DNA from: a virus
DNA: 26,623 bases
Virus record (IMG/VR): IMGVR_UViG_3300001472_000134
Coordinates: 1-26,623 of that record
Strand: one strand, 5' to 3'
The notes beneath the pieces were generated by a model. That model was given only the letters and a program-made list of their open reading frames with translations. It searched no databases and was not told where the DNA came from. Made by a program: the position numbers and the translations under genes. This document shows positions 7,544 to 15,585 of this stretch, piece after piece; position 1 is the stretch's first letter; each line of letters starts with the position of its first letter.

Positions 7544-9815
7544 ACTTGGCTTCAAACTTTCCAAAGGAATAGTCATCACCAACATCAAAGTCACAACCTA
7601 CAGGAGTTCCTGGGATACTAAATCCTCTATCTAATTGTATAAACTCTTGTAGTTTTTCTGAGTATAACTCTACCTCATTTTCTGGCACTTCTGCAAGAAT
7701 TGAGTCATGGACTAAAGCAAAGATTCTTGACTTCATATTATTTCTTTTGATATATTCATTCATATCAATTCCACCAAGTAAGTTAATATCAGAAGCTACT
7801 GATTGAACTAAGAAGTTCATACCAGATCTAACTTCATGACTTTGTATTCCTTGATTATCAGAATTTACATTCGGTAATCTTCTCTTTCTGCCTGTAGCAC
7901 CATAGATAAATCCATTATCCATAATAAATCTACTACTCTTATCTATCCATGCTTTTAGTTTATGAAACTGTCTAAAGTAATCATCAATGACTTCTTGAGC
8001 CTGAGACTTACTAAAGTAAGTACCTGAGTCTGTAGTAACTTGCTGTGATATTTTATTTGAACCAGCACCATACATAATACCAAATGTTACAGCTTTAGCA
8101 GCCTGTCTATCGGTAGGGTATAGTTCTGCAACTTCATCTGCTTCACAAGGCAAGTTAAATACTAACTTAGCAATATTACTATGAAAGTTACCGCCTTCTT
8201 TGAATATATTCATAAGATTCTTATCATCAGCGAGTACAGCCGCAACATACACTTCTGCAGTTGTTAAGTCCATTGCAACTATCTTGTTGCCTTCTTTGGC
8301 ACGAATACAACCTTTGACAATAGGATTGTCTCTAGGTATTTGTTGCATATTCATTTTACCACTCGAAGAAAGACGACCTGATGTTGTGCCATGCAGATTG
8401 AAACCTGTACGTAGTCTATCATCTCTATCAAGTTGTGGTAATATTTTATCAAGATAAGTATTCTTTATCTTAGACTTTTGTCTTATGCTAAGAATGTGAG
8501 CAGGTATTTCATGTTCTTCTGCTAATTGTTTTAGTACTTCTGCATCTGTTGAGTGTGCACCTGTACCAGTCTTTTTACCTGTAGGTTTTAGTCCTACAAA
8601 ATCAAACAGTAATTGTCTTAGCTGTACTGTACTGTTTGGATTAAATTGTTTTTGATTTACTTGTTCAAACTTTTCTACTGCTTCAAACTCATATAGTTTT
8701 GCAACTGCATTGTCTATGTCATCTTGCATCAAGTCTCTACCTTTCTCTAATCTTTCTTTATCAAAAGGCACTCCGTTATCTTGGGCATCTGTTAGAAAGC
8801 GACAGCCAGGTATCAGTATATTTTCATACACAGACCACAGTTTAGCATTTTTCTTAACAGCTGGATATAGTTTCTCGAATACTAGTAATGTAACTACTGC
8901 GTCCATTGCTGCGTATGTTTTCATAACTTCAAAAGGAATACTATCCCAAGCAAATTCTGCTTTGAGTATTCCCTGTGATTTTCTAAATCCTGCTATCCAA
9001 TCATGCATTGGTTTCTCATAATCACCATAAGGTGTGTACTTCATAGCGAGTTGTTTTAAACCATGTGTGCCTGGCTGTTCTTCCAAGCAATAGTGAAGAA
9101 GCATAGTATCTTCAAAGCGTGGAAACTTGAAGTTGAAATGATACTCAAAGAAAGCTAAGTCAAACTTAGCATTATGAAACACTACCATCTTAGTGTCAAA
9201 TATCTTCTGCATTATTTCCTCGATGTCTGGCGTGATAACATCAGTAAGTATATAGGCACCCATGTCCTTCTTATAAGATAGACTAAATCCTATCATATAA
9301 CCGTCTCTAGGATAAAGTCCTGTTGTCTCTGAGTCGAGTGCTATAAATTTATTAGGGTGGTCTAATGCTGCCTGCAAAAACTCTCTTGCTTCTGCCTCAT
9401 CATCAATTCCTAATGCTTGCTCTTCTGTTACTTGTGCTACTACCAAGTCTCCACTTATAAATTCTTGTATGTTCTTTTTGCTCTCGTCCCAAAGTGGTTT
9501 AGCTTCAGGCTTGAACGAAAGCATAGCAGGATTGATAACGGGCAGAAATTTATCTTCTACACATCTGCCGCTGTATTCTGTGATAGAATTTACACTTGTG
9601 TAATACTTTAAGGCTTCTGAGCCTACAAGTACTACCCAAGTATAATCATCAAGGTTAATTTCTATATCTACATCTGCTTTTAAAATCTTTTTCTTTCTGG
9701 CGTCTGAACACAGAGCATATCTGTCGAACTCAAACGCATTATCAAAGCGGTCTCCCCAATTAGTTCGGGACATCTTTGATTCAATTATTGCTACTTTTGT
9801 CATTTGTTTTTCCAT
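7533..9815 (-). CDS. Family A DNA polymerase with proofreading domain
   Basis: The 760-aa replicative polymerase has a 3'-5' exonuclease with LDSET (Asp161, Glu163), HNAKFD (Asn215, Asp219) and YAAMD (Tyr301, Asp305). The polymerase domain has TSGRLSSSGKMNMQQIPR (about 478-495), motif A with Asp516 and Glu521, motif B RQAAKAVTFGIMYG (570-583) and motif C HDS (703-705). The position equal to E. coli Phe762 is Phe578. Motif A reads DLTTAEVY rather than DYSQIELR, and motif C is HDS rather than HDE. Residues 1-140 resemble the uracil-DNA-glycosylase fold. The ATG at 9815 is 7 nt after a -10 box, so the message should be leaderless. A downstream ATG at 9803 is an alternative. Confidence 0.95.
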   Translation of the reverse strand: MEKQMTKVAIIESKMSRTNWGDRFDNAFEFDRYALCSDARKKKILKADVDIEINLDDYTWVVLVGSEALKYYTSVNSITEYSGRCVEDKFLPVINPAMLSFKPEAKPLWDESKKNIQEFISGDLVVAQVTEEQALGIDDEAEAREFLQAALDHPNKFIALDSETTGLYPRDGYMIGFSLSYKKDMGAYILTDVITPDIEEIMQKIFDTKMVVFHNAKFDLAFFEYHFNFKFPRFEDTMLLHYCLEEQPGTHGLKQLAMKYTPYGDYEKPMHDWIAGFRKSQGILKAEFAWDSIPFEVMKTYAAMDAVVTLLVFEKLYPAVKKNAKLWSVYENILIPGCRFLTDAQDNGVPFDKERLEKGRDLMQDDIDNAVAKLYEFEAVEKFEQVNQKQFNPNSTVQLRQLLFDFVGLKPTGKKTGTGAHSTDAEVLKQLAEEHEIPAHILSIRQKSKIKNTYLDKILPQLDRDDRLRTGFNLHGTTSGRLSSSGKMNMQQIPRDNPIVKGCIRAKEGNKIVAMDLTTAEVYVAAVLADDKNLMNIFKEGGNFHSNIAKLVFNLPCEADEVAELYPTDRQAAKAVTFGIMYGAGSNKISQQVTTDSGTYFSKSQAQEVIDDYFRQFHKLKAWIDKSSRFIMDNGFIYGATGRKRRLPNVNSDNQGIQSHEVRSGMNFLVQSVASDINLLGGIDMNEYIKRNNMKSRIFALVHDSILAEVPENEVELYSEKLQEFIQLDRGFSIPGTPVGCDFDVGDDYSFGKFEAKYDI

Positions 9816-9822
9816 TATATAT

Positions 9823-9851
9823 ATTATATCAAATTCTGAACGCGATGTCAA
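9823..9851 (-). promoter_or_regulatory. Sigma-70 promoter of DNA polymerase, leaderless start
   Basis: TTGACA (9851-9846), 17-bp spacer, TATAAT (9828-9823), preceded by AGTTC. The ATG at 9815 starts 7 nt after the -10 box, where transcription should begin. The TGA stop of the upstream HNH gene is embedded in the -35 hexamer. Confidence 0.9.
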
Positions 9852-10375
9852 GAACTGTTTTTGATTCCTTCTTCTGCTTGCATTGCCGCTTTTATGTGTG
9901 GATTATTATGTCTAGGCGATACAAATCTTAGATTAGATACATGAGGATTCCACCTATCATTATCTATATGGTCTACTTGAAAATAAGACCTCATAATTTC
10001 TTTTAGTTCAATTGAAAAGCTTGACCAGTAAAGTTCCAAATCTAAAGGACATGAATCTATCCATAACCAAGTATCTGCTACTGCTAAATGAACATCAACC
10101 CTTCTTGCTATCATACCAGCTTTTGCATGATTAAGGTCGTATGATTTTGAGCTGTACGCTATACCAATTGTTTCTATTGGAATTTGCAATTTTACAGCTG
10201 GATAATCAGCTTTTGGACTTCTTCTACTCCAAGTTAAGGGTCTGCCTTTTTTACTTACTTTATAACTGATTATTAAACCAGTTCGTGCTATTTTATATCC
10301 TGGAACTATATGCCCACGATATTTTAGTTCTGTTAATTCTTCTTTTCCTGTCCATTCAGGTTGTCTATTATCCAT
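9848..10375 (-). CDS. HNH endonuclease, homing-type
   Basis: The 175-aa protein has the pattern of free-standing phage HNH nucleases: an N-terminal beta-rich part (GHIVPGYKIARTGLI), VHLAVADTW around residues 95-103, and the catalytic segment QVDHIDNDRWNPHVSNLRFV (133-152) followed by RHNN. Such enzymes nick or cut DNA and often spread into replication genes. It is inserted between primase and polymerase, overlapping the primase stop by 8 nt, with its own stop lying inside the polymerase promoter. No intron is visible in the neighbours, which are intact. Confidence 0.85.
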   Translation of the reverse strand: MDNRQPEWTGKEELTELKYRGHIVPGYKIARTGLIISYKVSKKGRPLTWSRRSPKADYPAVKLQIPIETIGIAYSSKSYDLNHAKAGMIARRVDVHLAVADTWLWIDSCPLDLELYWSSFSIELKEIMRSYFQVDHIDNDRWNPHVSNLRFVSPRHNNPHIKAAMQAEEGIKNSS

Positions 10376-11204
10376 ACAATCTATCCCTAAGGCTACTAAC
10401 CTTTGCTAGAGCAAGTCCGCCTGGGTCCATATTAGAACCTAGATTTATATTTCTAGATATTAGTCCAACCTTCTCTGCCATTATTTTTAAATCTTCCGCA
10501 GCTTCTTGTCCTGCGTTATCGCCATCAAACATAATATCTACTGCTTCTATGTTCTGCATCTTAAGTATTGATAGCTTTTCTATGTCTATGTTCTTTGTTC
10601 CGAAACAACAGATTGCATTTGTCAATCCTTTGTCCCATAAATTTACCATGTCAAATATACCCTCTACTAATATTACTTTGCCTTTAATAGGTTTAACATT
10701 AGAAGGATACAGTGGTAGCTTAGCTTGTGGAGGGTATATTAGATACTTAGGTATCTCGGTCATTGTCATATGACGACCGTTAAAAGCTACCACCTTTCCT
10801 GTTATATCACGAATCGGGAAGACTATTCTTCCATTAAACTGCGAATCGTGATGCATAAAAGCATCAAAATGCTTATATGTTTCTGGTTGTATTCCCCTCC
10901 AGTTTCCTTTATAAGGTTGGAAACCTTTGGGGAACTCAAAACCTACACTTGCAGAGCGTTTTTCTTCAATAGAGGTTTTCAACTTTTGTCTCTTTATCTC
11001 TAAGAAGTTTGCTGCTGCACCAAAATGTGTGAACAAGTTGCCCTTAAAACCACAAGCAAAGCAATTAAATATACCAGTGATATTATCAATGCGCATACTT
11101 GGATTACTATCCTCGTGGTCAGGGTTAATACACTTGACTACATAGTCTCTACCTGAGACTTTGTAGTCAATACGTTTCTCTTGTAATAGTTCATCAACTT
11201 TCAT
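10368..11204 (-). CDS. DnaG-type primase
   Basis: The 278-aa protein has a CHC2-type zinc finger (Cys25, His30, Cys48, Cys51 in CINPDH...CFAC) followed by a TOPRIM core with VILVEGIFD (Glu181) and MFDGDNAG (Asp227, Asp229). It is much shorter than cellular DnaG and lacks a helicase-binding C-terminal domain. It should synthesise RNA primers with the DnaB-like helicase encoded three genes upstream. The ATG at 11204 overlaps the ParB-like stop by 11 nt. Confidence 0.93.
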   Translation of the reverse strand: MKVDELLQEKRIDYKVSGRDYVVKCINPDHEDSNPSMRIDNITGIFNCFACGFKGNLFTHFGAAANFLEIKRQKLKTSIEEKRSASVGFEFPKGFQPYKGNWRGIQPETYKHFDAFMHHDSQFNGRIVFPIRDITGKVVAFNGRHMTMTEIPKYLIYPPQAKLPLYPSNVKPIKGKVILVEGIFDMVNLWDKGLTNAICCFGTKNIDIEKLSILKMQNIEAVDIMFDGDNAGQEAAEDLKIMAEKVGLISRNINLGSNMDPGGLALAKVSSLRDRLYG

Positions 11205-11745
11205 TTAAGTTACTGCCCAAATTACTATTATCAGAACTATGTATGCTGCTATTAGTATTTCCATTTCTTTTCCATTTAAGTTTTTCGCCAATGTCTTCAT
11301 ACTCGGTCATTTTAGTTCCGTCAATATCTACTTCATGCTGGTAAAATTTTGATTTGAATACTGCTTCTTGCATCTGAAACCAGATTGCAATCGCATCATC
11401 TCTAAACTTCTTATCACTCCATAAATAGTAACAATTCCACCAATCCTCTAAATATCTATGAACTACTACATCCAAGTTAAAGTTTGAATCGGTTTGCTTT
11501 ATTATTTGTACTGCTCGTAATCTTTGACTACCAGCAATAGGATACCAACTTTTCATAGCTAAGAAAGGATTCATAATCCCACTTTCTTTTATACTAGCTA
11601 CGAGTAGATGGTTTGCAGGAACATTATGTATGTTCTGCACAACAGTAGGCTCTAGTAAGAGTCTATCCGTTGTTGTCTTTACCACTTCATAAGGTGGTAC
11701 AGCTACTAAATTTGCAGCTGTTTCTCCTATTCTATCACTAGCCAC
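11194..11745 (-). CDS. ParB/Srx-fold domain protein
   Basis: The protein contains a ParB-like nuclease/CTPase-fold core: VVKTTTDRLLLEP, then IKESGIMNPFLAM and WYPIAGSQRLRAVQ, which carries the GSQR box. The rest is charged with a Ser/Asn-rich tail. The best start is a GTG at 11745 that overlaps the upstream stop (GTGGCTAG), giving 183 aa. An ATG at 11844 would force a 107-nt overlap with a well-formed small gene and add residues unlike the rest. Phage relatives occur in replication clusters, but the function is unknown, and no DNA-binding HTH is obvious. Confidence 0.68.
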   Translation of the reverse strand: MASDRIGETAANLVAVPPYEVVKTTTDRLLLEPTVVQNIHNVPANHLLVASIKESGIMNPFLAMKSWYPIAGSQRLRAVQIIKQTDSNFNLDVVVHRYLEDWWNCYYLWSDKKFRDDAIAIWFQMQEAVFKSKFYQHEVDIDGTKMTEYEDIGEKLKWKRNGNTNSSIHSSDNSNLGSNLNES

Positions 11746-11977
11746 GCTGATCTGCCATCCATTTGCCAAAAGATTGAAATAAAGAGTCTTTTGTTTCTTT
11801 CTCTCCTGTTGTCCATTTCTTTCCACCAGGCTTAGTTTCTTCAAATCTTTTTAGTCCGTTATTAAATGCAATCTCCATAACTCCATGACTAGCATGTATG
11901 TATTTTACTTGATTGCCCCACTCTTCAGCCTCTAGTTGTTTAGCTTTTTTTCTGATTAATTCATCATATTGAGTCAT
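11738..11977 (-). CDS. Small hypothetical protein (79 aa)
   Basis: The protein is charged, with an amphipathic N-terminal helix (MTQYDELIRKKAKQLEAEEW) and a compact C-terminal part ending KWMADQRG. No family is recognised. It overlaps the helicase gene end by 14 nt and the ParB-like GTG start by 8 nt, an arrangement that suggests coupled expression with replication genes. Helicase loading or regulation is possible but not shown. Confidence 0.6.
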   Translation of the reverse strand: MTQYDELIRKKAKQLEAEEWGNQVKYIHASHGVMEIAFNNGLKRFEETKPGGKKWTTGEKETKDSLFQSFGKWMADQRG

Positions 11978-13319
11978 GTATATCTTCTCCTGTTGATAGG
12001 CTATCTTTGATTGCGTCTCTCTCTTTAGGATTCATGGTGGTTTGGGGGCCTATCTTTAATGTTTCCCAATCCATAACGCTTGTAAATCCTTCCATTTTTG
12101 CACTACGCATTTTAGTACAATTGAATGTGATACACTCGTCTTCTGGTGACCATGTTTCAATCGTAAACGCTGCGTCAGCAGCATCTAAAATACCTTTTGC
12201 AAATCTTGCCTCTCCTGTATTGTCTGTTTGATAAGGAGAGAATACAGGAACTTCATATTCCTGTGCCATACTTTTCAGAGTCTTACTTACTTCTATTTGC
12301 TCTGTCCAGTCATATTGTCCTGACCGACTTGGTGCATTACTTCTTTTGACTTGGTTTAGATAGTCAACTATAATTACACCATAATCTCTTTGTGAAACTC
12401 TACTCTCTAATTCTTGTCTAATCTTTCCTAGACTAAGTATTGGGTCATAGACTACATCTAGTTGTCTATCTTTATTTAGTGGTAGTGTTTGTAATTTTTT
12501 ATGAAACCCATCAAAGTCTTTATTATCATAGTACTCTGGTAATAATTCGTGTCCACCATCAAATCTACCTGCCCACCATTCACCCACACGATTCCACTCA
12601 ACAGTTGTTAAGTTACGAGTAGCTAGTCTTGATATGGGTATTCGTGCGCCAAGAGCACATAATCTTTGTAGAATAGAACGACTATCCATTTCTATTGTAA
12701 AATAGATACTGCTTCTTCCTTGATTGTAAACATTGTTGGCAATATTACAACAAGCCAAGGATTTACCAGCACCTCTACGACCACCTACTAATACTAAGTC
12801 TCTTGGAGAGAACTTCATTGATTGGTCATAGTCATCATTTAATCCTAGAGGTAAGAACTTCTTAAGGTCTTTCTCAGAATCAAATAGTGCAATAGTCTGC
12901 ATATTTTCTTCGGGTGGTTTTAAATCGACACGGTCTCCTATATCTAATACGATATTCTGTAGAGCTTCTACATTCTCCTCAGCATTAGATATAGCGACAG
13001 TCTTTTCTATAAATCCATCTAATTCATCTAGTATTTCTACTTGCGTATATTCATTTTTTAAGTACTCTAATAATACATACGCATCAACCTCGACCTCTAC
13101 AGCTTCGATTGCGAATACTTTTTCTTGTAGTTTTCTATCACGAATGGATAGTTTAAGGTCTTCAAAGGTTGGTAGACCATTATAACTTTTAATATGTTTA
13201 TCAATTACTTTATAAAGAGATTGATATTCTGCAGATAAATAGTTCTCTCTTAGGTTTCCCCAAGATTCGAAATCTTCCTGCGTTATTATTTGCTTCAGTA
13301 AAGCTGAAGTTAAGTTCAA
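11964..13319 (-). CDS. DnaB-like replicative helicase
   Basis: The 451-aa protein has an all-helical N-terminal part and a RecA-type motor with Walker A GGRRGAGKS (179-187), the H1a-like FTIEM (208-211), Walker B VIIVDY (315-320) and a late FSPYQTD motif. This fits phage DnaB/gp41-type hexameric helicases working with the DnaG-type primase. The start is a TTG at 13319, which is supported by a strong GGGAGGG Shine-Dalgarno 6-12 nt upstream. No ATG is available nearby. Confidence 0.9.
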   Translation of the reverse strand: MNLTSALLKQIITQEDFESWGNLRENYLSAEYQSLYKVIDKHIKSYNGLPTFEDLKLSIRDRKLQEKVFAIEAVEVEVDAYVLLEYLKNEYTQVEILDELDGFIEKTVAISNAEENVEALQNIVLDIGDRVDLKPPEENMQTIALFDSEKDLKKFLPLGLNDDYDQSMKFSPRDLVLVGGRRGAGKSLACCNIANNVYNQGRSSIYFTIEMDSRSILQRLCALGARIPISRLATRNLTTVEWNRVGEWWAGRFDGGHELLPEYYDNKDFDGFHKKLQTLPLNKDRQLDVVYDPILSLGKIRQELESRVSQRDYGVIIVDYLNQVKRSNAPSRSGQYDWTEQIEVSKTLKSMAQEYEVPVFSPYQTDNTGEARFAKGILDAADAAFTIETWSPEDECITFNCTKMRSAKMEGFTSVMDWETLKIGPQTTMNPKERDAIKDSLSTGEDIHDSI

Positions 13320-13342
13320 TGTCTACCCTCCCAGATATAAGC

Positions 13343-13366
13343 GAACAGGGGATAATTCCCCTGTTC
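13343..13366. other. 10-bp hairpin ahead of the helicase gene
   Basis: GAACAGGGGA (13343-13352) pairs with TCCCCTGTTC (13357-13366) around a TAAT loop, a perfect GC-rich stem in the 62-nt gap between the Myb-like and helicase genes. No U-run follows on the minus strand, so it is not a simple terminator. It may set mRNA processing, partial termination or stability at this operon junction. Confidence 0.6.
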
Positions 13367-13381
13367 AGTTGTTAGAAAGAA

Positions 13382-14107
13382 TTAGCTAGATGCTTTTTCT
13401 TTTCTAGCGGCTCCGTCATAATCAGCACAAGTTAAGCCTCTACGAGTTAACATTGTTTTAACGCCTCTTACAGTTTTGCCAATTTCGTCAGCGATATCTT
13501 CAACATTCATGTTTTCGATATCATTAACTTCCGCTAAAGGGTCAGCTTTGCTAGAACCTTTAGTTTCTTTTTGCTTAGGTATAGCGCCTATGTCGCCACT
13601 TCTAAGTAAGCTAAGAGCTTTTCCTCTGATAGAATTAACAGATTTGCCAAGTGCTTCTGCGATTTCTTCAACAAATGCACCATCGTTTACCATAGTGGTA
13701 AATGTGTTTTCTTCTTCGGGAGAGTAAGTTCTGACAGATTCAGGCTTCTCAGCTGGTTTTACATGAGAAGTTAATTCCATTGATAGAATTTTTCCCTGTA
13801 TTGATTTTGCAGAAAAGTGTCCACCTTCGAATGAAGATGCAATGTCTGCGTATGTGTACTGACCACTGTTGTCAGTTACAAAGTTTGATAAAGTAGCTTC
13901 TTGATCTTCAGAAAAAGTTCTGTTTGATACTGAAGAAGCAAGCTCTACGTCATATCCCATTTTTCTTAGCTTTGAGGATACTGACCTTGTTGATGTTTCT
14001 AAATCATCAGCTGCGTCAGATACCATAGCTTGAGAAATTGGGCTTGAGTCACCGACGAAATCTACTAACTGTTGAGTTCTTTCGTCTGTCCATTTTGGTA
14101 ATGCCAT
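13382..14107 (-). CDS. Multi-module Myb/SANT-like helix-turn-helix protein
   Basis: The 241-aa protein appears to hold four related helical modules. They begin KWTDERTQQL (about 5-55), TFSEDQEATL (about 63-112), TYSPEEENTF (about 128-175) and a last one around VEDIADEIGKTVRGVKTML (about 203-235). Each has an acidic W/F/Y-S/T start and a helix pair ending in a basic recognition-like segment (SVSSKLRKMG, SIRGKALSL, GVKTMLTRRG). This suggests a modular DNA-binding protein. Two single-module relatives lie at 17764 and 25055. AGGAA precedes the ATG. The start at 14107 is 3 nt from the upstream ligase gene. The number of true modules is my reading, not a profile search. Confidence 0.7.
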   Translation of the reverse strand: MALPKWTDERTQQLVDFVGDSSPISQAMVSDAADDLETSTRSVSSKLRKMGYDVELASSVSNRTFSEDQEATLSNFVTDNSGQYTYADIASSFEGGHFSAKSIQGKILSMELTSHVKPAEKPESVRTYSPEEENTFTTMVNDGAFVEEIAEALGKSVNSIRGKALSLLRSGDIGAIPKQKETKGSSKADPLAEVNDIENMNVEDIADEIGKTVRGVKTMLTRRGLTCADYDGAARKEKASS

Positions 14108-14109
14108 TT

Positions 14110-14865
14110 TTAGTTTCCTATTATTTCTTTTAAGTTGGTTATTATTTTAACACCCCTTTCTTGGGCTGTCCTTGTTTTTGCGGACTCTACACCGCTTTCA
14201 TTAACTAATATATTTACATCTTTAGTCAAACTACTTTTAACAAGATAGCCCAGTTTTTCTAAATATTCTGTTGCTTGAGCTTTTGTCTTGTAGCTTTTTA
14301 GTTTTCCTGAAATACAAACGACTCCTTTATTCCCTGTAGGTTTAGATACTTTTAGTATCTGTATCCACTTGAATGGAAGTCGTTCATACCCGTTTATAAA
14401 CTCGTCGTAATACCAGTCCAATAAATGTTCTGTTGCTACTGGTCCAAGTCCTGCTTCTTTGCAAGTTTCCTCACTAAGTTCTGCCATGTTTTTAATAACA
14501 GAGCAAATTTTTGCAGAAGCTGACCGACCAATTAGTTTGATAGAGAAAGCTGGTAACAAGTCGACTAAGTCAGTAGCCTTACTACTTTGTATTTCTCTAT
14601 GCAGTTTAACTGCTAGTTTCTCGGATTGAAGTGCGTCTATCATAATTTCTAGAGGCATTTCATATAAATCGAAGTAATCGATTAATTGTAGTTTTTCAAC
14701 TGTTCTAGGTCCGAGACCTTTGATTTTGAGAGTAGAAGCAAAATGCTCAATCTTTTTACTTGTCTTGCCTGCGCAATTCAGGTTATTACAATAGAGCTGG
14801 TCTTTAACCCACTCAAGCTGTGTCATACAAGATGGACAGTGCGTTGGCGGGAGTATTTGCTTCAT
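14110..14865 (-). CDS. NAD+-dependent DNA ligase, C-terminal subunit (Zn-HhH-BRCT)
   Basis: The 251-aa protein equals the back half of a bacterial LigA. It has a four-cysteine zinc finger (Cys10, Cys13, Cys26, Cys31), helix-hairpin-helix repeats including IKGLGPRTVEKL (48-59) and a second around AGLGPVATEHLL, and a C-terminal BRCT domain starting VVCISGKLKSYKTKAQA. No adenylation domain is present; that is encoded by the separate gene at 16144. The two products should form a two-subunit ligase, as described for phage T5. A promoter 28 nt upstream and AAGAGAG supply expression. Confidence 0.88.
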   Translation of the reverse strand: MKQILPPTHCPSCMTQLEWVKDQLYCNNLNCAGKTSKKIEHFASTLKIKGLGPRTVEKLQLIDYFDLYEMPLEIMIDALQSEKLAVKLHREIQSSKATDLVDLLPAFSIKLIGRSASAKICSVIKNMAELSEETCKEAGLGPVATEHLLDWYYDEFINGYERLPFKWIQILKVSKPTGNKGVVCISGKLKSYKTKAQATEYLEKLGYLVKSSLTKDVNILVNESGVESAKTRTAQERGVKIITNLKEIIGN

Positions 14866-14892
14866 GTGTTCTCTCTTAATTTCTATTTATAT

Positions 14893-14921
14893 ATTATAAC
14901 AAAATTCAGTTCCCATGTCAA
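14893..14921 (-). promoter_or_regulatory. Sigma-70 promoter of the ligase C-terminal gene
   Basis: TTGACA (14921-14916), 17-bp spacer, TATAAT (14898-14893), preceded by AGTTC. The predicted leader is about 20 nt and holds an AAGAGAG ribosome-binding site. The stop codon of the upstream gene (14918-14920) lies in the -35 box. Confidence 0.9.
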
Positions 14922-15286
14922 GAACTATTTTTTGGAAAGTCCTGCAGAATCAACGAATCAATTTTGAAACACTCTGTATGACCTCCAAACTTAACCTTAG
15001 GAGAATATTTGTCATGTCGGTACTTTTCATGGAGGTCTTGTTCTTCTGCCCATACGAGGTACAGAGGAGCGTGCCAAGTCTTTTGAATACGAATATCATA
15101 TCCTTTAAAACCCTTACTACGCTTTATTATATGTCTCCAATCCTTACCTGATGCGATTCCAACCTTAATACATTCTCTTTCGAATGTTTTTGTATTGACC
15201 AGAACTACCCCATAAAGAACTCCGTCTCTATCGCATTCATCGGGGTGATTACTAAAGTAAGTTTGATTATATTTACCTATACTCAT
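14918..15286 (-). CDS. GIY-YIG-like nuclease domain protein
   Basis: The 122-aa protein has a strand LYGVVLVN, then IKVGIASGKDWRHIIKR (about 40-56), an acidic WAEEQDLHEKYR (about 79-90) and FGGHTECF near the end. This order matches divergent GIY-YIG proteins of the T5orf172/Mug113 type, where the Arg and Glu are catalytic and GxTECF is a common C-terminal signature. Small phage members may be nicking enzymes. It sits between the two ligase genes. Its ATG overlaps the upstream stop as ATGA. Confidence 0.55.
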   Translation of the reverse strand: MSIGKYNQTYFSNHPDECDRDGVLYGVVLVNTKTFERECIKVGIASGKDWRHIIKRSKGFKGYDIRIQKTWHAPLYLVWAEEQDLHEKYRHDKYSPKVKFGGHTECFKIDSLILQDFPKNSS

Positions 15287-15585
15287 GCTATGAGTACTGG
15301 AGTAAAGTGCCTAATAAATCCTGTTAGTAAGATAAACACTGCTATACCATTTAGTATTATCAATGCTCTATCCTTCCACAACAATCCTACCCATAGCCAA
15401 CCTGTTACTCCTATTAAAGATAAACATAAGTCTAGAAAAGGGTATAATTGACTAGACCTTACTGCAAAAGCACATATTAAAAATGCACTAGCTATCCATT
15501 TTACATACCATGAAAGGTCTTGTTTAGGAGTAGCACTCTTATAAATTCTTTTGCTATTCTCTACTTCTTCTTTAGAATACTTCAT
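15283..15585 (-). CDS. Membrane protein with about three transmembrane helices
   Basis: After a charged N-terminus (KYSKEEVENSKRIYKS), the protein has hydrophobic spans near residues 30-45, 49-67 and 71-92 and a short end. A conserved-looking WYVKWIASAFL and WLWVGLLWKDRALI resemble small membrane proteins of unknown function in marine phages and bacteria. The ATG at 15585 is chosen, but one at 15597 is also possible since both lie in the end of the upstream gene and neither has a good Shine-Dalgarno. The function is unknown. Confidence 0.6.
   Translation of the reverse strand: MKYSKEEVENSKRIYKSATPKQDLSWYVKWIASAFLICAFAVRSSQLYPFLDLCLSLIGVTGWLWVGLLWKDRALIILNGIAVFILLTGFIRHFTPVLIA

Noticed and set aside
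7544-7594. Longer N-terminus for the gene at 7064
   Set aside because: The extra residues lie inside DNA polymerase codons and are better explained as frame overlap.
9816-9851. DNA polymerase start at 9851
   Set aside because: That reading would begin within the -35 box of the polymerase promoter and translate promoter DNA.
9848-10375. Self-splicing intron around the HNH gene
   Set aside because: Primase and polymerase on both sides are intact frames with their own starts and stops, so there is no split exon.
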